Assembly (NCBI GenBank): GCA_002422985.1
Contig: DITZ01000069.1
Coordinates: forward strand, 1-26,606
Length of the DNA stretch: 26,606 bases
Source: Sphingomonadales bacterium UBA6171
GTDB lineage: Bacteria > Pseudomonadota > Alphaproteobacteria > Sphingomonadales > Sphingomonadaceae
Direction: 5' to 3'
The stretch's first letter is position 1, and each line of letters opens with the position of its first letter. The translations under genes were made by a program, and so were the position numbers. The notes beneath the pieces are model-generated. The model saw nothing but the letters and a program-made list of their open reading frames with translations, was not told the DNA's origin and did not search any database. Below are positions 22,654 through 26,606 of this stretch, one piece after another.

Positions 22654-23613
22654 TTATCTGTTCCAGTTCATGGCTGTAGTCGCACCCTCGGTTCCGGCTT
22701 TGCGCGCGAGGTTGAGCATGTCAAGGCCGCGCGCCCAACGAATATGCAGCAGCGTGGTTAATCCCCGCAAGCGGTTCCCAGCCCCCGACACACGCGGCGA
22801 GAACAGCATCCGCGGCGCATGCGCCACGCCCGACAGCATCACCGCCACCGCCAGCAGCCGCCAGCGCAGCAGCGAATGCCCGGCTGACAGATGCGCCGAC
22901 AGTTTCTGTCGCGACAGCCGCGCCCACTTCCGCCGCATCTCGTCCATGCTCGCCCGTGCCGGATGCAGCGCCCGCATTTCCGGCACAAAGCGCGTCGTCA
23001 TCCCCAGGCTGTGCGCCTTTTCGCCAAAGGCCTTGTCCTCCGGCATCTCGATACCGCCAAACGGCCCTGCCTGCTCAAATACCGCGCGCGTCATCATCAT
23101 GTTCGCCGTCACGGAAAAATGCAGCCGGTTGATGTAGGTCTTCTGGTCGAAGGAAAAGACGCACTCGAACGCCTCCACCCCCGTCAGCCGCGCCCGCCCG
23201 CCGGTGTCGATGCGCACATCGCCACCAATGGGCGCATGGTCATCCTGCGCCAGCGCATCCAGCCCGGCCTGTAGCCAGCCCGGTTCCGCCTTCACATCGG
23301 CGTCAATAAAGCCCAGCAGATCGGCCGACGCATGCGCAATCCCCAGATTGCGCGCCGGCCCCGGCCCCGGCGTCGGCTCCAGCAGAAAGCGCACATCCGG
23401 CCAAGCCGCCTTCACCGCCTCCAGCGACAGGCGCGAACCATTGTCCACCACGATGATTTCCGCCCGTCCATGGTCCAGCTGCTGCGTGGCGACCGAGCGG
23501 ATCGCCCGCACCAGCAGCTCCGGCGTGTTCAGATGCGGGATGATCACCGAAACGCGGGGAGCCTCCGCCTCCGCCCCGGGCGCCGCGCGCGGCCGCGTCT
23601 GCGTCTCAACCAT
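22654..23613 (-). CDS. GT2-family glycosyltransferase
   Basis: This second glycosyltransferase has 319 residues. The GT-A domain begins RVSVIIPHLNTPELLVRAIRS, continues with IIVVDNGSR and has the metal-binding FIDADVKAEPGW. NMMMTRAVFEQAGPFGGIEMPEDKAFGEKA is the acceptor side with an ED pair in place of the usual ED/QXXRW-like residues. The C-terminal third (LLRWRLLAVAVMLSGV) has a hydrophobic stretch that could associate with the membrane. I chose the ATG at 23613, preceded by GGGGG; a GTG at 23616 directly upstream is possible. It is followed at once by the other glycosyltransferase, so both probably build the same repeat unit. Donor and linkage are unknown. Confidence 0.83.
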   Translation of the reverse strand: MVETQTRPRAAPGAEAEAPRVSVIIPHLNTPELLVRAIRSVATQQLDHGRAEIIVVDNGSRLSLEAVKAAWPDVRFLLEPTPGPGPARNLGIAHASADLLGFIDADVKAEPGWLQAGLDALAQDDHAPIGGDVRIDTGGRARLTGVEAFECVFSFDQKTYINRLHFSVTANMMMTRAVFEQAGPFGGIEMPEDKAFGEKAHSLGMTTRFVPEMRALHPARASMDEMRRKWARLSRQKLSAHLSAGHSLLRWRLLAVAVMLSGVAHAPRMLFSPRVSGAGNRLRGLTTLLHIRWARGLDMLNLARKAGTEGATTAMNWNR

Positions 23614-23637
23614 CACAGCTGCCCCCAGCCAAAATCC

Positions 23638-24951
23638 CTATCGCCCCGCCCGCGCCAGCGCGGCCGAAAGCCCCAGCAGCTGCGCCAGCCCCTGCGTGCG
23701 GAAACGGAAGCGCGGCTCGCCGGTCGCCGACTGGTCACGGTCGAACAGGTCCGTCTCGCCGGAAAAGCCGGTCAGGGCCTTGCCCGCGCCGGACGGACTG
23801 CCATCCGCCAGCTCGGCCGCCACATCGGTGGCGGTAAACCAGCCATCCGGCGTGCCCGATGCCCTGGCCGCCGCGATCAGCAGGCCCCAGTCTTTCTGTA
23901 CGGCCGGCAGCGCCAGCATTGCCTGCACCCGGCGCGGCAGCCCGGCGTTCCATTCCGCCAGCACCGCTTCTGTCCCGCCGGTCACATCATCGGGCGTCAC
24001 GTCCGTCCGCCCCTCGTCCAGCGCGCGCGCCGCCGCTTTCTGGCCCAGCAGCCGCGTCAGATAGGGCGAGCCGGCCGCCATCCTGGTCACCAGTGCGCGG
24101 GCCGGCCCGCCAAAAGTCATGCCAGACGCCTGCTCCGCCTGCACCAATATCTCATCCAGCTCACTGGCCGGCATCGGCCCCACCGCCAGCCCCACGATAT
24201 TGCGCCGGATGGAGGGCGTGAAGCCGATCAGCTCATCCAGATTGGAGGCCACACCGGTCAGGATCAGCTGCACCCGTGCGGCCCGGTCTGACAGATTCTT
24301 GATCAGCTCCGCCACGTTGCGCCGGAATTCCGCGTCCGCCACCCGGTCATATTCGTCCAGCACCAACACCACGCGCGTCCCCACCACCTGGGTCAGCACA
24401 TCCGCCAGTTCGCGCGGGCCGACATGGTTCTTGTCCAGCAGGTCGGCAAAGCTGCGCCGGTGCTCGCTCTCGTCTGCGGTGGGCGAAATATCCGCATGAT
24501 AGAGCAGCGGAATCCGCCCGGCAAAGGCCAGGAACATCTCGTCGAACCGTGCCGCCACCCCGCATGAGCCATAGAGCACCAGATAACGCGCCTCCTGCGC
24601 CACCGCTGCAAACACATGGATGAGCGAGGTCTTGCCGATGCCGCGCTCGCCATAGAGCACCACATGCGCGCGCTGCTGCTCGATGGCGGTAATGAGTGCC
24701 GCCAGCGTATCGTGCCGTCCGGCGAATCGCTCGGCGGAAACCACCGGCTGCGAGGCGGACAGCGCCTCTGACAAGGCCAGCCGCGCCTTGTCCGCGCTGA
24801 ACGGCGCGCGCGGATCGGCGGTGTCCGTCAGTTCCTCGGTTGCGGAAACGGCAAAACGCGGCAGGGCGCGCCGCTCGCCGGAATCATTCTGCCAGCGGCC
24901 GGGTGCAGTGCCGCTGTTGCCGGCCGGCCTGCGATCGCGGGAGAAGATCAT
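23638..24951 (-). CDS. AAA/ORC-like ATPase of an exopolysaccharide locus
   Basis: The 437-residue protein binds ATP: Walker A GERGIGKTS at residues 101-109 and Walker B VVLVLDEYDR with D199-E200. An N-terminal extension of about 75 residues is low in structure. RNVAELIKNLSDRAARVQLILTG provides a sensor-1-like region. The C-terminal half (from about 280) looks like a winged-helix or helical regulatory domain, as in ORC/Cdc6-like and STAND ATPases. It is the first gene of the minus-strand run, 22 bases before the glycosyltransferase. I cannot assign a partner; possible roles are control of polysaccharide synthesis or export. GGAG precedes the ATG at a spacing of about nine bases. Confidence 0.72.
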   Translation of the reverse strand: MIFSRDRRPAGNSGTAPGRWQNDSGERRALPRFAVSATEELTDTADPRAPFSADKARLALSEALSASQPVVSAERFAGRHDTLAALITAIEQQRAHVVLYGERGIGKTSLIHVFAAVAQEARYLVLYGSCGVAARFDEMFLAFAGRIPLLYHADISPTADESEHRRSFADLLDKNHVGPRELADVLTQVVGTRVVLVLDEYDRVADAEFRRNVAELIKNLSDRAARVQLILTGVASNLDELIGFTPSIRRNIVGLAVGPMPASELDEILVQAEQASGMTFGGPARALVTRMAAGSPYLTRLLGQKAAARALDEGRTDVTPDDVTGGTEAVLAEWNAGLPRRVQAMLALPAVQKDWGLLIAAARASGTPDGWFTATDVAAELADGSPSGAGKALTGFSGETDLFDRDQSATGEPRFRFRTQGLAQLLGLSAALARAGR

Positions 24952-25037
24952 CGTCGCGCTGCTCCATCACTTGCCCGGCCCGTAAAAGCGCCAGTCCAAG
25001 AGGGGCATAGCCCAACTTTCCGCAGCGCAACAGTCCA

Positions 25038-25141
25038 TTGCAATTCCAATGGGCCGGATATGGCACGAATGTTTGCCTTTCCCTGCGGCTCAAGGGTATG
25101 AACGTGAAACAATTGAATGCCATGCCGTTTCCAATGGGCCG
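25038..25141 (+). promoter_or_regulatory. Repeat-bearing divergent promoter region of the barrel gene
   Basis: The 13-base sequence TTCCAATGGGCCG occurs at 25044-25056 and again at 25129-25141, 85 bases apart. The first copy forms a 6-bp inverted repeat with CCATTG at 25036 (CCATTG-N6-CAATGG). A weak sigma70 pair, TTGCCT about 25073 and TATGAA about 25097, lies between. Two spaced copies suit a regulator-binding arrangement; the regulator is unknown. Confidence 0.35.
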
Positions 25142-25196
25142 CACAGGGCCGGATAGCGGCAGCGCAGCAGGGCATGGCGGCAAAAGGGCGGATCGA

Positions 25197-26606
25197 ATGA
25201 TGAGCAACACAGGCCGGATTGAAGGCAGAAGCGCAGCCGACCCCGGAACCGCAGCCGGCCATATCGGCTGGCCCCGCCTCCTCCTTGGTGCCGCCCTGCT
25301 GTTCCCGGCCATTGCTCATGCCCAGGTCGGCGTCGCGCCGGGCCAGCCGGCTCTCGCCCCTGCCCCACCACCGGCCCAGCCCGTGCTGCCGGCCTTCCCG
25401 CAAACCAGCGCCACCATGGGCGTGGTGGCAGACGAGGCGCGAATCTATGGCGACGACGCGCCAACGGCTGGCGGTTTCGACATATTGGCCGGCATCGGCT
25501 TCCACATGTCGGCCAGCCTCGTCACCGAATATAACGACAATATCTCCCGCACGGTCACGGGGGAGCCGCTGAACCCCCGCTTCAAATCCAAGACGGACTG
25601 GCGCTTCACACCCACGGTCGCCGCCGATTTCGGCCGGGCCTTCGGCCGGCAGCGCCTCTTTCTCACCGGATCGGTCGGCCGTGATTACTACGCCCGGAAC
25701 AATATCATGAACCGCAACCGCTTCCAGGTGGATGGCGGTCTGCAATGGACGCTCGGCACCCGCTGCAACGGCCGGGCGCAGGGCGGCTATTCCGATCGCG
25801 GCACCAGGCTTTCCGATTTCGACGAGGTGATTCCATCCAGCCAGACGTCGAGCAGCCTGTCGCTGGTCGCCGGCTGCGCCACCGCGACCGGGCTGGGCTT
25901 TAATGCCGGCTATAACTGGAACGAGCTTAAGAACAGCGTCGAAAGCCGCGAATATGCGGATTCGCGCGGCTCCGGCATCAATGGCAGCATCTTTTACAAG
26001 CTGGGCCAGCGCGGGGATATCAGCATTCAGGGCTATAGCCGCAGCGTTACCTATCCCAACCAGTTTCTGCCCGATGGCCAGTCCAACGGCACGGATATCT
26101 CCAGCCTGTCGCTCGGCCTTGGCTATCGCTTTGGCCCCTCCATCCGGTTGAACGGCGATATCGGCAAAAGCTGGGCCGATCCCAAGAATCCGCTGGCGGA
26201 AGGCTTCTCCGGCCTCACCTGGAACCTGGCGGCCTCCTATTCCGGCCCCAGGCTGGGCGGGCGCATCTCGGCCGGGCGCGGCGTTTCGTCGGGTTCGGGC
26301 GGCTACACCAATTATCAGCTGTCAGACCGTTTTGCCGCTGCGCTCACCTATGATTTTGGTCGCAGGATTGTCATCTCCACCGGCTATTCGCACCTCAATC
26401 AGCGTAACCGCGGCGGCGAAGGGCTGCCGGAAACCTCGCGGCTGAGCGAGTTCAAGCTGGACCGCATCTTCATCGGTGCGGATTATCGGCTGAATCGCAT
26501 TCTTACGGTCGGATTCGACGTTAACAATCAAAAGCGTTCGGCTAATCCGAGTGATTTCAACTATACTGCAACGAGCGCGCTCTTGACGTTGCGCGCCCGT
26601 ATCTAG
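25197..26606 (+). CDS. Outer-membrane beta-barrel protein of the polysaccharide locus (EpsL-like)
   Basis: The 469-residue protein has a long signal peptide (residues 1-42, cleavage after AHA before QVG), a Pro/Ala-rich linker and then many alternating amphipathic strands from about residue 100. YNDNISRTV is a landmark shared by outer-membrane proteins of exopolysaccharide clusters (EpsL/DUF560-like, by memory). The final segment TSALLTLRARI ends in an aromatic-poor strand with terminal Ile, compatible with a barrel. It would form an export pore or anchor for polysaccharide. I chose the ATG pair at 25197/25200 because AAAAGGG stands upstream; the frame runs open to 25038 without a better site. 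The stop TAG is the last codon of the window, and the cluster likely continues beyond it. Confidence 0.75.
   Translation: MMSNTGRIEGRSAADPGTAAGHIGWPRLLLGAALLFPAIAHAQVGVAPGQPALAPAPPPAQPVLPAFPQTSATMGVVADEARIYGDDAPTAGGFDILAGIGFHMSASLVTEYNDNISRTVTGEPLNPRFKSKTDWRFTPTVAADFGRAFGRQRLFLTGSVGRDYYARNNIMNRNRFQVDGGLQWTLGTRCNGRAQGGYSDRGTRLSDFDEVIPSSQTSSSLSLVAGCATATGLGFNAGYNWNELKNSVESREYADSRGSGINGSIFYKLGQRGDISIQGYSRSVTYPNQFLPDGQSNGTDISSLSLGLGYRFGPSIRLNGDIGKSWADPKNPLAEGFSGLTWNLAASYSGPRLGGRISAGRGVSSGSGGYTNYQLSDRFAAALTYDFGRRIVISTGYSHLNQRNRGGEGLPETSRLSEFKLDRIFIGADYRLNRILTVGFDVNNQKRSANPSDFNYTATSALLTLRARI

Noticed and set aside
25061..25076. Sigma54-like sequence TGGCACG then TTGC upstream of the barrel gene
   Set aside because: The GG-to-GC spacing is 11 bases, one longer than the strict 10 of sigma54 promoters, and no activator gene is nearby. 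I treat it as coincidence.
25038..25196. Earlier start for the barrel protein
   Set aside because: The extra residues precede the signal peptide and include no ribosome site; ATG 25197 has a good purine-rich site and gives a plausible leader.

Overview
The window looks like a high-GC alphaproteobacterial chromosome, most likely a sphingomonad (order Sphingomonadales). The evidence is the gene content and order: a prephenate dehydratase divergent from a membrane-anchored cytochrome c, a serC-serA-hisZ run, argS followed by a SPOR protein, and an rmlACBD operon beside polysaccharide genes. The assignment rests on recognised protein families and remembered synteny, not on a database search. Coding density is high, and most genes have long antisense shadow frames.

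Layout. Bases 1-4722 carry housekeeping and signalling genes: a membrane PAS-GGDEF-EAL protein (cut by the left edge), pheA, a membrane-anchored cytochrome c and a LOG-family protein. Bases 4763-8692 are an amino-acid operon, serC-serA-hisZ, with a recognisable promoter and a short structured leader over the serC ribosome-binding site. At 8659-8928 sits a 270-bp element with 27-bp terminal inverted repeats and TA ends (MITE-like). It overlaps the 3' ends of hisZ and of a convergent MFS transporter gene, and supplies both stop codons. Next come a small helix-hairpin-helix membrane protein, a TusA-like protein, an unassigned structured intergenic segment (10918-11071), then SPOR protein and argS on the minus strand. 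Bases 13854-15625 (+) encode a secreted three-repeat DUF3011-type protein and a Dps ferritin-like protein. They are followed by a 27-bp-stem hairpin and a minus-strand terminator.

From 15815 to the right edge is a surface-polysaccharide region. A minus-strand, tightly overlapping operon (rmlA-rmlC-rmlD-rmlB and a YbhN/UPF0104-like membrane protein) makes dTDP-L-rhamnose. Upstream on the same strand lie an EpsD-like lipoprotein, two GT2 glycosyltransferases and an AAA/ORC-like ATPase. An outer-membrane beta-barrel protein is divergent from them. Together they look like one edge of an exopolysaccharide synthesis/export locus that probably continues to the right: precursor supply, glycosyl transfer, periplasmic/outer-membrane export factors and an ATPase of unknown role.

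The items most worth a second look are the MITE-like element with its stop-codon donation and possible synteny break, the serC leader, the structured segment at 10937-11024, the ATPase/EpsD/barrel set, and the repeat-built DUF3011 protein next to Dps. No tRNA, rRNA, CRISPR array, intact IS element or prophage gene was seen.
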